Below, piece by piece: positions 49,593-62,371 of a DNA stretch of 64,000 nucleotides (position 1 is the first letter of the stretch; each line of letters starts with the position of its first letter). The DNA comes from Helicostylum pulchrum (Eukaryota > Mucoromycota > Mucoromycetes > Mucorales > Mucoraceae), in NCBI GenBank assembly GCA_025677825.1, contig JAIXMO010000059.1, positions 1 through 64,000 on the forward strand. The letters are read 5' to 3'. The position numbers and the translations under genes were made by a program. The notes beneath the pieces are model-generated. The model was not told where the DNA came from. It saw only the letters and a program-made list of their open reading frames with translations, and made no database searches.

Positions 49593-51424
49593 CAGTAGTG
49601 GCTATCTTAAGGGTGGCCGAAATCTGAAAGAAATACACCATTATATCGAACATTACCCTTATTATCGTGCAGTGAATAATTACTTCTAAAGAAAAAAGCT
49701 CATTGAGATACATGAGTTTAAATAATCGCTCACATAAGAAATCACTGCTAAAATCAGCAATTATAATAAAAAGTGGTTTTTATTTTTTAAGGAAACAGGA
49801 AACGCTTTTTGGACCCAGGTTTTATAGTACGAAATAGTTGGTTTAACTATATCTTTGATAAAAAAAATTAAAAACGTACTTTTTTGTTTTTTTTTCGATT
49901 TTCATTTTTGGGGGTCAATCCCTTTTGTGTTTTTGTGGTTATTTTACCATTTCTCCTGATCCAATTTTTTGTCTTTAAGAAAAAAACATGTATAGTATAG
50001 AGCTTTTTTAGGCGCTTCTAATCCATTTTAAATCATACTTTTAATGCAAAAACTGAAAGAGTAATCGCTGTTTTCGACCTTTTTTTTTCGGGTAAAAAAA
50101 TACTTTTTTAGTGTAACATCTTGTAACCATTTTCAGAGTGTCGCGATTACGTAAAATGTAGTTTTTTATTACCGTGTTTGGTTATAGGACCGAATGTAGA
50201 TATTTAAAAACTATATATTGGATGTTTATAAATAAAAGTGATACATCTAAAACTGGGCGAGAAAACGCGCTTTAAAGAAATCGCTAATTTAAGGATCGCT
50301 TAACTCAAATTTGAGCGAAAAAAAAAAACGTCTAAACGGTGATTACTCGGTCAGTATTTTTTGTAAAAATTTTATTTTAGATGGATTAAATGTGCTTAAA
50401 AGAGTTCTTTATTATCATTGGTTTTTTTTTACAGAAAAAGTTAAACCGAATCGGGAGTAATTTCAAAATAAATACAAAAACACAAAAGGGGTTGACCTTC
50501 CAAAATGATCAAAAAAGTCAAAAATGACCAACCGAAAAAAAATAGCAAAAATCGAAAAAGATATGAAACAACAAGCAGTTTTTTATAATTAGTATTAAAG
50601 ACAACATCTTAAAGGGTAACTTGTACTAAGTAACTTGGGCAAAAGAATAATTTTCTGATGTTTAATCATGCAAAGAAAACATCATATTTCTATCACCGAA
50701 AAACGACCTTTTTTAGAAGTTACTTTTAAACCTTTGCTTAAAAACACGCGTTTTAAAGATGATAATGGATAAACAATAATAGATTATAATACCTTAAATG
50801 GCTCTTGGACTCACCCAAGTTATTGTACAAAAAAATATGCTGTGTATCGTTTTCTGCAAGAGATCGAACATTAAAATCATTTTAAATTCTTTTAAATTTT
50901 TATTGTTCTCAATTAGAAAAGTGCGGAGGTATCACTTAGAATACCACGTAACAATACATTTAAAAGCTACTATCTATAATATATGACTAAAGGGTATCTT
51001 TATACTCACTTTGCTTGGTTTATGCTGCTTCTCTTTTTAATTTTCCATCGCTTAGCAACCCTTTGTATTTAATCACTTTTCCTAGTTAATTTTTTTAATA
51101 TTCACTGCTGATACACACTACATTCAAGTCAGCGTCCTTATATTTTAATTACTTTGTAGGATTAATTTCATTATCAGTTTGATTGCTATCCCTTTGTTCA
51201 TGAATACCATCGATTGATAATACACTTTTGAAGACTAGATGCTTTTATACAATCTCTTCATAAATTAAAAAAAACACGTCTCAAAATTAGTTGAAGACTT
51301 TTTTTAAATTATCACTTTTATATATTTTGTGAAGTTGGGTTCCATCCTTAAATCGAACAATGGTGTTAAAACGAAAAACTTAAGGCGCCCTGGAGAAAAC
51401 TACCCTTAAATAGAGCCGCTACTG
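49593..51424. mobile_element. Nonautonomous Tc1/mariner-like element (1.8 kb)
   Basis: The left end CAGTAGTGGCTATCTTAAGG (from 49593) and the right end, read on the minus strand from 51424 as CAGTAGCGGCTCTATTTAAG, are diverged inverted repeats. Both continue into ACACCATT and a TCGA block. The left end follows TA; the right is bordered by TG. No DDE transposase frame was seen inside. The form resembles Tc1-like elements of Mucorales from memory. It contains a nested large palindrome. Confidence 0.65.
49885..50546. repeat. Large imperfect palindrome nested in the element
   Basis: About 215 bases on the left (49885-50100) pair with the right (50330-50546) with many mismatches. The best parts are GGGTCAATCCCTTTTGTG against its partner near 50500, and GAGTAATCGCTGTTT near 50060 against AAACGGTGATTACTC near 50335. 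The centre is near 50215. It may be a second element inserted into the first. Confidence 0.65.
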
Positions 51425-51659
51425 TGTCCTTGTAGTCTACAACTGTAAACAGGTACTGCAAAAATCGATGCGTTTTTTTTTTACACAAAGTATTATAGTT
51501 TAATTTAACTCCAAGAATATTAAAAGTAAATATTAAAAAAGAAGCGATTGATTAACAATAAGTATAGCAAGAAAATTTTATTTCAGATAAAAGCAACAAC
51601 GAAGCAAGGAGGAAGAAGGAGTTATTTACATATTTACAGGGTTAAAGAAGCAAGTCGAA

Positions 51660-53253
51660 TTACTTCTTTGCCCGGGTGTTACGCTTTGTTGTTGGTTTTT
51701 CGGCACTAGCTTTTCTCTTTCTCTTTGGCTTTGGAGCCTCTGGTTCTTCTAACAAACCTCGTTTGAGGGATTTTTTGATAATCAAGTCGACGAAAGGGAA
51801 GTAATCAAATTTTTGTTTCACGACATTGTCCCTTGATAAAATTCGGTTTTCTTCAACCATCGAGATGCGGCTATCCAAGATCATTTGGTCATGGCTCAAT
51901 GTGTCCAAACGAGGCTTCACAGACTCAAGAGCCCCAATTTCAACATCTTTCCAAGCAGCTTGTAAAGACGGGAAGCCATTGAGACCGGCAGTTGTTTCTT
52001 CTTTAACAAGTAGGAGGGGGGTATCTTTGTTACAAATCGAATCTAACTTGTGAATATTCGACTTTAAGATTGTATTGTCAGTAACCATCTTTTCATAATT
52101 GTCATGGCGTATCGCCAACAAAGAAAACTCTAGGCCACTCTCTGTATTCTCTCTACATAAACAAAATATATGAATACAAAAATATCGTTTAATAATAGTA
52201 GCAGCTTTTACTTACAAGTTTTTCATTCGAGACTGAATAATTGGTTCAGTCATTTTTAACCATTCATCTTTGCTGCATTTAGTGAGTTTATGTGGTCTCT
52301 TTTTTAAACCATCAAGCTCCCATATAAAGCCGCTTTTATAGATGTACGAGATATAATGATACATTTTTTCGTATTCGTCGGTAAATATCTCTTTGTCTTG
52401 CTTTTTTGCTGATCCTGTCGATGTTTGAGACATAATCAAATTATCAACTTTATGCGTGGCACTATATACAATGATATTAGTATTTTTTTTATAGACATAT
52501 CTCTCTGTATTCAACTTACGGTGAATAAGCGTTATGAATACGTCTGATTTCATCCGAATTTCCAAGGCAAAGACCACGGTTCTAATTCAAGGATTTTTTT
52601 TTTAGATATATTATACTTTATAGATCTGGTTATTGCACTTACAACAGATGAAAATCCTGTAGTAAAGTTGTTAAAGCTATTAAGAATATCTCCTTTATCT
52701 TCGATTTCAGAGTTCAATAATACGTTCAGTAAAGCTAAAGTACCACAGGCATTTGTGATAACCTAAATTTTGGTTTAGTATAAGCTTTTATCATTTTAAG
52801 AAGATATGACAGAGAACTTACTTGCGAAGTAAAAACAATATTATCCTCGTCAGGATCTTCGTTTGACCACTCTTTTGGTAAAGGTTCTTCAACATACTCC
52901 GATATAAATATCAAGCCATGAACAGGTCTAAAAAAAAACAAAAAATTAACAAAATAACAATAATAATGGTAAACTGTCGTAATCTTTTTTTTTAATTGCT
53001 AAATTACCCGTCGTCTTCTAAGTTTGCAAAGTCAATTGCTAGTAGTTCTTCTGCTTTAGTGTCGTTTACACCATATTCTTTGATCATGTCATTAAAGATA
53101 TCTATACACGCGCAATGGTGGTAATTAGTTGCTAGGTAAAAATAAAGTAAAGCAAGAGAGCAACAAAGTAATATAATAATTACCTGGATCTGAGGAAATT
53201 AAGGTCCAATAATCATGGTCAAGTGCAGCCAAAGAGTTGTTTAATTTGGTCAT
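51660..53253 (-). CDS. Ubiquitin C-terminal hydrolase, UCH37/UCHL5 type
   Basis: Seven minus-strand exons (53184-53253, 53008-53101, 52822-52927, 52643-52762, 52520-52581, 52216-52461, 51660-52152) join in phase to 396 codons. Peptidase C12 hallmarks are all present: WTLISSDPGIFNDMI, GPVHGLIFISEY, oxyanion Gln90 (FTSQ), catalytic Cys96 (ITNACGTLALLNVLL), NRGLCLGNSDEIRRIHNAYS, His186 (YHYISY) and Asp201 (WELDGLKKRP). The C-terminal coiled part (LEFSLLAIRHDNYEKMV) corresponds to the UCH37-like domain that binds Rpn13 or INO80G. The end is unusually basic (KPKRKRKASAEKPTTKRN), probably a nuclear signal. Each exon alone looks unrecognisable; joined they are clear. Confidence 0.92.
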
Positions 53254-53536
53254 TGTTAAGATGTGGTTTGGAGTAAATTCGATATAGACAGTAATGAAAA
53301 AGGTTTAAAGAGAAAAACGAAAAAAAAGACGGCGGTAGTTCCTTTATACGTGCGTTCAAAATATTGAGAAACCGCCTTAACAAAAATTGTGTAGGGTGTA
53401 AAATAAAATATAAACACTTGTAACCGTTATAAGAAAAAGATATTCATAAAACAATAGAGTATAGGCTTTCTTTCAGTATATACAATGGGTTTTATTGATG
53501 TTATATGTATTCAAGTTGTTATATTTAGACATGTTT

Positions 53537-54603
53537 TTATGAGGCATATGCAGATTCAAATGATAGTATGGATGATGAAGAAGAAGAAGATGATGATAAA
53601 CGTCTTTTACGTCTTTTTGCATCGGCTTTGACAAACATATCCGAGCTTAAATTTTGAAGTTTTGTCATGTGTGTATGTTCTATATGATATTTGAGACCAT
53701 TCAAGTTCTTGTAACGTTTCCGACAAGTGCCGAGTGAGCAAGTATATGGCTTACTGGCATCCAATATGTCGCTACCATCGTTCGGTGAGCAGTGACCATG
53801 TAGCCTATGGTACTTTAATCCATTAGCATTTTTATATGCTTTATCGCATTCTTCAATATGGCATCTGTATGGTTTATCCGATTGATCTATTTTATGATTT
53901 TTCAGAATCAGCAATTAAAGACTTTTAAAATTAATTATACCTTCGCAACTACTATTTGAAGATATAATCATATTGGCTTTGCGTATCCAGCTAGCGCAAC
54001 TAGAGTCGGAAACATCGTCTTCGTAGAGTTGATCATCATGACAACCACTTTCACTGGGGCTTAAACTAGGTGTCTTTAGTCCATCAACGATAGAATCTAA
54101 AGTTTGCACTGATTGTTTAGAAGCATACTTTTGCGCATTTTCAAGCATATTTAAATCTGATTTTGTTAAATGAGCTTTGGTCGAAGTACAAGATGCTAAC
54201 TGGGCTAGGTGCATAGGTTGTTGTAATAGAGAATTATCATCCTCAGTAAAACTACAAATAGATGAATTTTGATCGCGTTCTTCATCTTCGCTGCTATTAC
54301 CGCTGCGAGTTAAATGATACTCTTCGTAATGTTCTAGTAATTGGTGTAAATTGCCGAGGTTTAAACCACAACAAGAAAAATCCCTACAAAATTCTTTTTC
54401 AAGTTCTTGTTTTTGATCGAAACTATCTAGTTTAGAATAAGGACTTGGTGAAGCGATTCTTTTATATAAATGTAAAATAAATGTGTATAATTAGATTTAT
54501 TTTTATTTATTTTTTGCATAATAGTAACTCACAACTCCGTATTCTGAAGTCCAGCGATACTTTTTAAAAAAGGCGAAGAAACACAATCCGCAATATCTAA
54601 CAT
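53537..54603 (-). CDS. JAZF1/Sfp1-type C2H2 zinc-finger protein
   Basis: Three minus-strand exons (54533-54603, 53941-54458, 53537-53886) give 312 codons. The first finger is FCRDFSCCGLNLGNLHQLLEHYEEYH at residues about 44-69. A Ser/Asp-rich linker follows, then two tandem fingers of the type KPYRCHIEECDKAYKNANGLKYH and KPYTCSLGTCRKRYKNLNGLKYH. This split layout with the AYKN-x-NGLKYH signature is that of yeast Sfp1 and animal JAZF1. Sfp1 controls ribosome and growth genes downstream of TOR; a similar role is inferred. The C-terminus is basic then Ser-rich. It is divergent from HSP60. Confidence 0.88.
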
Positions 54604-55092
54604 GGACATTTTTTTTTTAAAAAAAAAAGGGAGAAGAAGAGATGATTGCGTTTATAAAGTCTTTTTTATAACTGAATAGAGAAAGCCCCATGGGCCTTCG
54701 AAACCCCATCTTTTTTCTTTTGTGAACTGTTTATGCGAAACTTAACCAATGGAAATTTTAAAATTTTGTTTGGTGGTTCGATAAACTTGGTTCTAACTAT
54801 GATCGACAGTGGATCTATACATTGATAAGATAATATTAAATTATAAAAAAACAAATAAACTATATATTTGTTTCTTTGTTCTTTCTTATACTTTTTCTTT
54901 TAAAATTGCGATATCTATTTTAAATAAAAAGTTTCAGTCAGTTCGGGAGAAAAACAACTGTATGTATTTTTTTTATTGGCTGGTGGGAAGACGTGACTGT
55001 GAGCTAAAAAGATGGGATTGTCAAATTCCGTTTTTTTTCAGGCCCCCTACTTACCCTTTCTTTACTTTTTTTGTTTTTGTTTTATATAAAAA
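54604..55092. promoter_or_regulatory. Divergent promoter region of the JAZF1-like and HSP60 genes
   Basis: The 489 bases between two start codons on opposite strands must hold both promoters. CT-rich leaders flank each ATG. A TTCGAA palindrome lies at 54697-54702, but no canonical heat-shock element (GAA and TTC units two bases apart in a run of three) could be found by eye. Confidence 0.5.
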
Positions 55093-56976
55093 ATGAACAG
55101 ACTTGCTGCCAAAGCTCTTCAAACTACTACTCGTACTCGCGGTACTGGTATTCTTAACCGTCTCTATTCTACTCACAAGGAAATTAGATTTGGTGTTGAA
55201 GGTCGCGCTGGTCTTTTAAAAGGCGTTGATATCCTTGCTAAGGCTGTTGCTGTTACTCTTGGTCCCAAGGGTCGTAACGTTCTCATTGAACAACCTTACG
55301 GCTCCCCTAAGATCACTAAGGATGGTGTTACCGTCGCAAAGTCTATTGTTTTGGAAGACAAGTTTGAGAACTTGGGTGCCAGGTAAAAAATACAAAACCA
55401 TCTTAGGTAGTACACAGATAAAGCGTGAGAAAAACTAAACATCCTACCTTCTTAGACTTGTTCAAGACGTTGCTAACAAAACCAACGAAGTTGCTGGTGA
55501 TGGTACCACCACTGCCACTGTCTTGGCCCGTGCCATCTTCACTGAAGGTGTTAAGAACGTCGCCGCCGGTTGTAACCCTTTGGATCTCCGTCGTGGTGTC
55601 CAACTTGCCGTCAACAATGTTGTCGAATTCTTAAAGGCTAACACCAGAATTGTTACCACCTCTGCTGAAATTGCCCAGGTAAGATAATATACACATCGCG
55701 TTATATCCGGGGGAAAAAACTAAAAAAAAAGAATGGAATTTTATTACAATAGGTTGCTACTATTTCCGCTAACGGTGATAAGCACGTTGGAGGTATGATT
55801 GCTCAAGCTATGGAGCGTGTTGGTAAGGAAGGTGTTATTACTGTTAAGGCTGGTAAGACCATCGATGATGAATTAGAAGTCACTGAGGGTATGCGTTTCG
55901 ATCGTGGTTTCATCTCACCCTATTTCATCACCGATACTAAGACCCAAAAGGTTGAATTTGAAAAACCCTTGATCTTATTGTCTGAAAAGAAGATTTCTCA
56001 GTTGCAAGATATTTTACCCGCTCTCGAAGCTTCTGCCACTCAACGTCGTCCTCTTTTGATTGTTGCTGAAGATCTTGATGGTGAGGCTCTTGCTGCCTGT
56101 ATCTTGAACAAGCTCCGTGGTCAAATCCAAGTTGCTGCTGTCAAGGCTCCTGGTTTCGGTGATAACCGTAAGTCCATCTTGGGTGATCTTGCTGTTTTGA
56201 CCCACTCCACTGTCTTCTCCGATGAACTTGATATCAAGTTGGATAGTGCTAATCCCGAACTTTTCGGTACCACTGGCTCCGTTACCATTACCAAGGAAGA
56301 TACTGTTTTCTTGAACGGTGCTGGATCTAAAGATGCTATCACTGAACGTTGTGAACAGATCCGTGGTGCCATTGAAGACGTCGCTACCTCCGACTACGAA
56401 AAGGAGAAGCTCCAAGAACGTCTTGCTAAGCTCTCTGGTGGTGTTGCTGTTATCCGTGTCGGTGGTTCCTCTGAAGTCGAGGTTGGAGAGAAGAAGGATA
56501 GATTCGATGATGCCCTTTGTGCTACTCGTGCTGCTGTTGAGGAAGGTATTGTTCCCGGTGGTGGCGTTGCCCTCTTAAAGGCCGCTAATGCTCTCGAGAG
56601 CCTTAAGGGTGCCAACTTTGATCAACAATTAGGTATCAGCATTATTCGTCAAGCTATCCAACGTCCTTGTAAAACCATTGTTGATAACGCTGGTGGTGAA
56701 GGTTCCGTTGTTGCCGGTAAGATTTTGGAAGATAAGTCTGGTAACATGAACTTTGGTTACGATGCTGCTACCAACGAGTACGTTGATATGATTGAACGTG
56801 GTATCATTGATCCTACCAAGGTCGTTCGTACTGCTCTTGTTGATGCTTCCGGTGTTGCTTCTCTTTTGACCACTACTGAGTGTATGATTGTTGATGCTCC
56901 TCAAAAGGAAGGTGCTGCTCCTATGGGTGGTATGGGCGGTATGGGTGGTATGGGTGGCATGGGTGGCATGATGTAA
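55093..56976 (+). CDS. HSP60: Mitochondrial chaperonin HSP60
   Basis: Three exons (55093-55382, 55456-55678, 55753-56976) give 578 codons. An Arg/Thr-rich presequence precedes [20 protein letters not shown]. The equatorial ATP site shows [26 protein letters not shown] and [15 protein letters not shown]. The apical and second equatorial parts are complete ([31 protein letters not shown]), ending in GGM repeats. It folds imported proteins in the mitochondrial matrix with HSP10. Codon use is strongly biased, as expected for an abundant protein. Confidence 0.98.
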
Positions 56977-57573
56977 AAAAAAACAAAAACAAAAAACAAA
57001 ACACATATAACCCGCTCTTAATATTAGATATATAAAAAGTATTTCTTATCCTCTCCTTGACATATATTTCCAACTCATAAAAAATTGTATTTTAAATAAA
57101 TGAATTCTTATTCAAAAAAAAAACAATAATGTCCTATTAAGACGCGTTGTGTTCATACTACTTTTACATCATCTTTTTTCCTTTTCTTTGTAGTGCCCCA
57201 GAAAAAAAAATAGTACATCAACTTCAGTTAATTTCGGTTTTGCGTGTAAATTAGATACATATGCTGCGGGGTAGTTAAATAAAATGCAGGAGAATGAGAC
57301 ATCGTTATATACTAATAATAAAAAACCGGCATCCCTACTAGCACAAGCACTAAATAATTGCCCTTGGCGCTCATCGTTCTATCTAAGAACGACGATAGTC
57401 CATAAGGATTCTTTTTCAATAAACGTGATACACATGATAAATCTCCACATTTGGATTTAAAGTGGTGACACAAGTTCTAATTAATTAATCGACCCATCAT
57501 GAAGGTTGATTTTTAAGAAAAGTTCTCACTTCTTCACCTTTTTTTAGTTTTTTCTAAAAAAAAATTAAAAAAT
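56977..57573. other. Intergenic
   Basis: About 600 AT-rich bases between HSP60 and the small membrane protein gene. No gene is seen. Confidence 0.6.
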
Positions 57574-57990
57574 ATGCCAAATACAAACCAGACATTATTT
57601 ATTGTTATTTTCTCTTTGATAGCAGCCATTATTGTACTTTTAACGTACGTTTGTTGGTTAAAGAGAATGAAAATGGCCGCAAAGAGAGATATATTACATG
57701 AACAGCACCAATTAGAACGAGGACAACAACAGCAACTATCCGATACACAGTTGCAGCATCTTAAGCCTGTATTGTTGCAGCAGTTATATGATCAAGATAT
57801 ACAGAGACAAAGACACTTGAATTATCATAACGAACAAGTTCCTCAATATACCCCACACAGTAGCACTAATAATCTGGTCAATATTAACGATGAATCAGAA
57901 AGAGATGCAACTATTATTCATACAGAACAGCCTCCTATTCGTACTAATACCAATCAACAAAATCCCTTTGCTGATAATAATCGTTCTTAA
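57574..57990 (+). CDS. Small single-pass membrane protein
   Basis: One exon of 138 codons. Residues about 8-29 (FIVIFSLIAAIIVLLTYVCW) form one membrane segment with a very short outer end and a basic inner side (LKRMKMAAKRD), so the long part should face the cytosol. That part is rich in Gln and Asn and ends near QQNPFADNN, containing an NPF motif of the kind bound by EH domains in endocytosis. I do not recognise the family; a role at the plasma membrane or endosome is only a suggestion. Confidence 0.6.
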   Translation: MPNTNQTLFIVIFSLIAAIIVLLTYVCWLKRMKMAAKRDILHEQHQLERGQQQQLSDTQLQHLKPVLLQQLYDQDIQRQRHLNYHNEQVPQYTPHSSTNNLVNINDESERDATIIHTEQPPIRTNTNQQNPFADNNRS

Positions 57991-58427
57991 AATAAAATAA
58001 ATTCGTATTTTTTTTTTTTTAACTGGAGTGATAAAAAAGTTTTTTCATAATTATTTTATTTAGCGGAAGTGACTAATATTAGTGACTAGCTGAGGGCGTT
58101 ACATCTGTAGATGTGACGACGCATCAACGTAAAATTAATCAATCTATACACACCTGTACAGGATTACTATGCAACTGATAAATTGAAATAAGCTTTTCCC
58201 TAATGTTGGGTTTGCCGGTTACTTTTTTATATCGTACCAAAAAGATCATCTTTATTCTGGACTGTCTTTTTTTTTTCCTATTCGACCAAACAAAAAGAAA
58301 AACGCAAAAAGTTTTTTAGAGATCTTGATGCATTTCTATGATTCGGTTATCCAATTCCCCAGTCAAACATAAACCAATTGTCACACCATAATTTTTTTTT
58401 ATTTTTTTTTAATTTTTTGTATATAAT
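57991..58427. other. Intergenic
   Basis: About 440 bases with no gene, ending in poly-T and a TATATAA sequence just before the C1-THF synthase start. Confidence 0.6.
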
Positions 58428-61400
58428 ATGCTGTCAGCCTTGGCGCGTTCCCGTTCTATTTCTTCTTCACTTTTATTAAAACGTGCATATAGTATGACTG
58501 CGACAATTATTGACGGAAAGGCACTTGCTCAGTAAAGTATTTCATAAAAAAACTTTACCTTTCCCTTTTCTTATTCCTTTTGTATATAGGTCTGTTCGCA
58601 ATGAAGTAAAAGAGAAAGTTCTTACTACAAAAGAAAAGTATCCTCATTTCAGCCCTCACTTGGCTATGATTCAAGTTGGTGGCCGAGAGGATTCTTCTAT
58701 CTACGTTAGAATGAAAGATAGAGCTGCTAAAGAGGTAAATAATGCGTGTTCTGTTACTTTTTTTTTTTTTTTTTTTGAAAAAAAAGAACGATATATACTA
58801 AGTAACACCCCCCGGATATTTATATAATAGATTGGTATTTCTATCACAATGGAAAAGTTACCCGAAACTATCTCTCAAAGCGAGCTTTTAAGAAAGGTCC
58901 AACAATTAAACAACGATTATAAGATCCACGGTATTCTCGTTCAAATGCCTTTACCTTCTCATATCGACGAAGCTGCCGTTATTGAAGCAATCGATTATCA
59001 AAAGGATGTTGACGGGTAAGTTTGTATTTATTAATTAAATAGGCTCGGTTTATTTACTTTTTTTAAAGTTTCCATGCCATCAATATTGGTAACATGGCTA
59101 AAAGAACATCTGAACCTCTTTTCTTGCCCTGTACCCCTAAAGGTATTATCCATTTATTGAAATCAACTGGTGTTGAAATTGCTGGTAAGCAAGCAGCTGT
59201 TGTTGGTCGTAGTGATATTGTTGGTGCTCCCGTTGCCACTTTATTAACTGCTGAACATGCTACTGTCACCCTTTGTCATTCCAAGACGACTGATCTCGAA
59301 AAAATTGTACGTGAGAAAAAATAATATATACGACTTGTTTTTCACTAATAGTTATGTATCACAGGTGAAGCAAGCTGATATTGTTATCGCTGCTGCTGGT
59401 AAGGCTGGACTTATTAAGGGAGATTGGATTAAACCTGGAGCTATTATCATTGATGTTGGAACCAACGCTGTCGAAGGTAAGAAAAAAAAAACATGAAAAA
59501 CAATGGGATCGAAATTTATCCTAATTTTTATATCTCAGATTCTACAAAGAAATCAGGTATTCGTTGGGTAGGTGATGTTGAATATGATAAAGCAAAGGAA
59601 GTAGCATCCTTCATCACACCCGTTCCTGGAGGAGTTGGTCCTATGACTGTCGCCATGTTGATGCAAAACACTGCTATCAGTGCTGAACGTTGGTTAGAAT
59701 TAAGTCGTAAGCGTGATATTTCTCCTTTACCTCTTGAATTAAAGTCTCCCGTTCCTTCTGATATTGAAATTGCCAAGGCTCAAACCCCTAAGCATATCGA
59801 TGAACTCTGTAGAGAAATCGGTTTAAACGCTGCTGAAGTATGTTGTTTTACATACTCGAAATACGTATATCAATTTAACTCAATTTTATTATAGTATGAA
59901 CTTTATGGTACTTCTAAAGCCAAGATTAATTTGGATGTTTTAAAGAGACTTGAAAACCGCAAGGACGGTAAATATGTCGTCGTTACTGGGTAAGAGATAT
60001 ATATAATAACCAAAAAAAAAAAGAAGAAGAAAAGGCTAACACATAAACTCTAGTATCACTCCTACTCCTCTCGGCGAGGGTAAATCTACTACCACAATTG
60101 GTCTTGTACAAGCTCTTGGAGCCCATTTAAACAAAGCTGCTTTCGCCTGTGTTCGTCAACCCTCTCAAGGCCCAACCTTTGGTATCAAGGGTGGAGCCGC
60201 CGGCGGTGGATACTCTCAAGTCATCCCTATGGACGAATTCAACTTGCACATGACCGGTGATCTTCACGCCGTTACTGCCGCTAACAACTTGATGGCCGCT
60301 GCTATTGATGCCCGTATGTTCCACGAGAACACACAATCCAACAAGGGACTCTTTAGCCGTTTATGTCCTGCCAAGAAGGGTGCTAGAAACTTTGCTCCTG
60401 TTATGATGAAGCGTTTGCAAAAGTTGGGTATTACCAAGACCGACCCTAGTGAATTAACTGAAGAAGAAATTGCTCGTTTTGTTCGTTTGGATGTCGACCC
60501 CGAGACCATTACCTGGCAACGTGGTGTTGATGTCAATGATCGTTTCTTGCGTAAGATCACAATCGGACAAAGTCCTACTGAAAAGGGTATGGAACGTCAA
60601 ACTGGTTTTGATATCACTGTTGCTAGTGAAGTCATGGCTGTACTTGCATTGGCTACTGATCTTAAGGATATGCGCGAGAGATTAGGTAACATGGTTGTTG
60701 CTTCTTCCAAGAGTGGTGAGCCTATTACTGCTGATGATTTCGGTATTGGTGGTGCTTTAACTGTTTTAATGAAGGATGCTATTAAGCCCAACTTGATGCA
60801 AACCTTGGAAGGTACTCCTACCATTGTCCATGCTGGTCCTTTTGCAAACATTGCACATGGTAACTCTTCCATTATTGCCGATAGAATTGCACTTAAATTA
60901 GCTGGTTCTGATGGACCTAACATGGAACCTGGTTATGTTATTACTGAAGCCGGTTTCGGTGCCGATATGGGTATGGAGAAATTCTTTGATATCAAATGTC
61001 GTACCTCTGGTTTAGTTCCCGACGCTGTTGTTATTGTCGCCACCGTCAGAGCGCTCAAGACTCACGGTGATGGACCTCCAGTTGTCGCCGGTAAGCCTTT
61101 ACCTGATGTCTACAACGAAGAAAACTTGGATTTTTTAAGAAAGGGTTGTGGTAATTTGGTTAAACATATTGAAAACGCCAAGAAGTTTGGTGTACCTGTT
61201 GTTGTAGCTGTTAACCGCTTCACGTAAGTTTCGAATATGTAGTTTTTATTTATTTTCTGCTAATTTTTTTTTACAATAGAAATGATACCGATGCTGAAAT
61301 GGAAGTTATCCGTGAAAGTTCTTTAGCAGCCGGTGCTGCTGATGCCGTTGCTTGTGACCATTGGGCCCGTGGTGGTCTTGGTGCCATTGATCTTGGTAAA

Positions 61401-61805
61401 GCTGTTATCAACGCCTGTGACCAAAAGAACGACTTTAAATTCTTATACGAACTTGACCTTCCTATTGAAAAGAAGATTGAAACCATTTGTCGCGAGATTT
61501 ATGGAGCTGATGGTGTTGAATTTAGTGAATTAGCCAAACAAAAGATTGAAACCTATACCCGCCAAGGATTTTCTCCTCTTCCCATCTGTATGGCCAAGAC
61601 ACAATACAGTTTCAGTCATGATCCTGCACTTAAGGGCGTCCCCAAAGGTTTCACTGTACCTATTCGTGATGTTCGCGCTTCGGTTGGTGCTGGTTTCCTT
61701 TATCCTTTAGTTGGTGAGATGTCTACCATGCCTGGCCTTCCTACCCGTCCTTGTTTCTTTGATGTTGATTTGGATGATAATGGTGAGGTTGTTGGTCTCT
61801 TCTAA
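58428..61805 (+). CDS. C1-tetrahydrofolate synthase (trifunctional)
   Basis: Nine exons (58428-58531, 58590-58734, 58831-59015, 59069-59306, 59365-59476, 59539-59837, 59895-59989, 60054-61223, 61280-61805) give 957 codons. The N-terminal third is the methylene-THF dehydrogenase/cyclohydrolase ([11 protein letters not shown] with the Tyr-x3-Lys pair, [37 protein letters not shown]). The rest is the formate-THF ligase with ATP loop [15 protein letters not shown]. It interconverts one-carbon folates for purine and thymidylate synthesis. The first 23 residues ([20 protein letters not shown]) look like a mitochondrial presequence. A second ATG at residue 24 (MTATIIDGK) fits the cytosolic form. It is convergent with DHFR. 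Confidence 0.97.
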
Positions 61806-61969
61806 ACCCGACATATATCTTTAATTTATTTTCTTTTTCTGCCATTTAAGCAGATAAATAAATAAATCAGTGTAAATTATATTTTTTTATATGCAATATG
61901 TTTTATTGTGTATTTTTCTATGTATAAAAATGGAGTGTAGCTGTGGAAAATTCAGGCACCAAATTTAAT

Positions 61970-62337
61970 TTACTTTCTCATGTATAAAACAAACTCGTAT
62001 TCAAAATTCTCGTGCTGCTGTCTTCCTTTTGGTACTTTTCTCTTTAAAAAGGATTCTAATTCCGTATGACTTACTAATTGATAGACGGAAGGGTCGATTT
62101 CCGGTATAAAGGTGTCGCAGGGAATAGGCGTCGAGCTATATATATTGGTGATCAAGACGTGAGTACATTGAGGCAAACCAATACTCTGTCTATAAAGCTC
62201 TTCTCCTCCCAACATAAACACGCGACCATCTTCTTTAACCATCGTATCAGCTTTATCAAATGCCTGATCTAAACTATTGGCTAATTCGGCAATAGGTGAG
62301 TTACCACTAATTTCCCCACATTAGTAACCTATTTGTA

Positions 62338-62371
<34 letters not shown>

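Noticed and set aside
50798..50986. 62-codon frame inside the Tc1-like element as a transposase remnant
   Set aside because: No DDE/D motif or helix-turn-helix pattern is visible; composition is that of random AT-rich sequence.
54697..54702. TTCGAA as a heat-shock element for HSP60
   Set aside because: Canonical elements need GAA and TTC units two bases apart in runs of three; the spacing here is wrong.
56014..57006. Long antisense frames opposite HSP60
   Set aside because: They mirror the biased codon use of a highly expressed gene and match nothing; the same applies to antisense frames in the aminopeptidase, the cyclase and C1-THF synthase.
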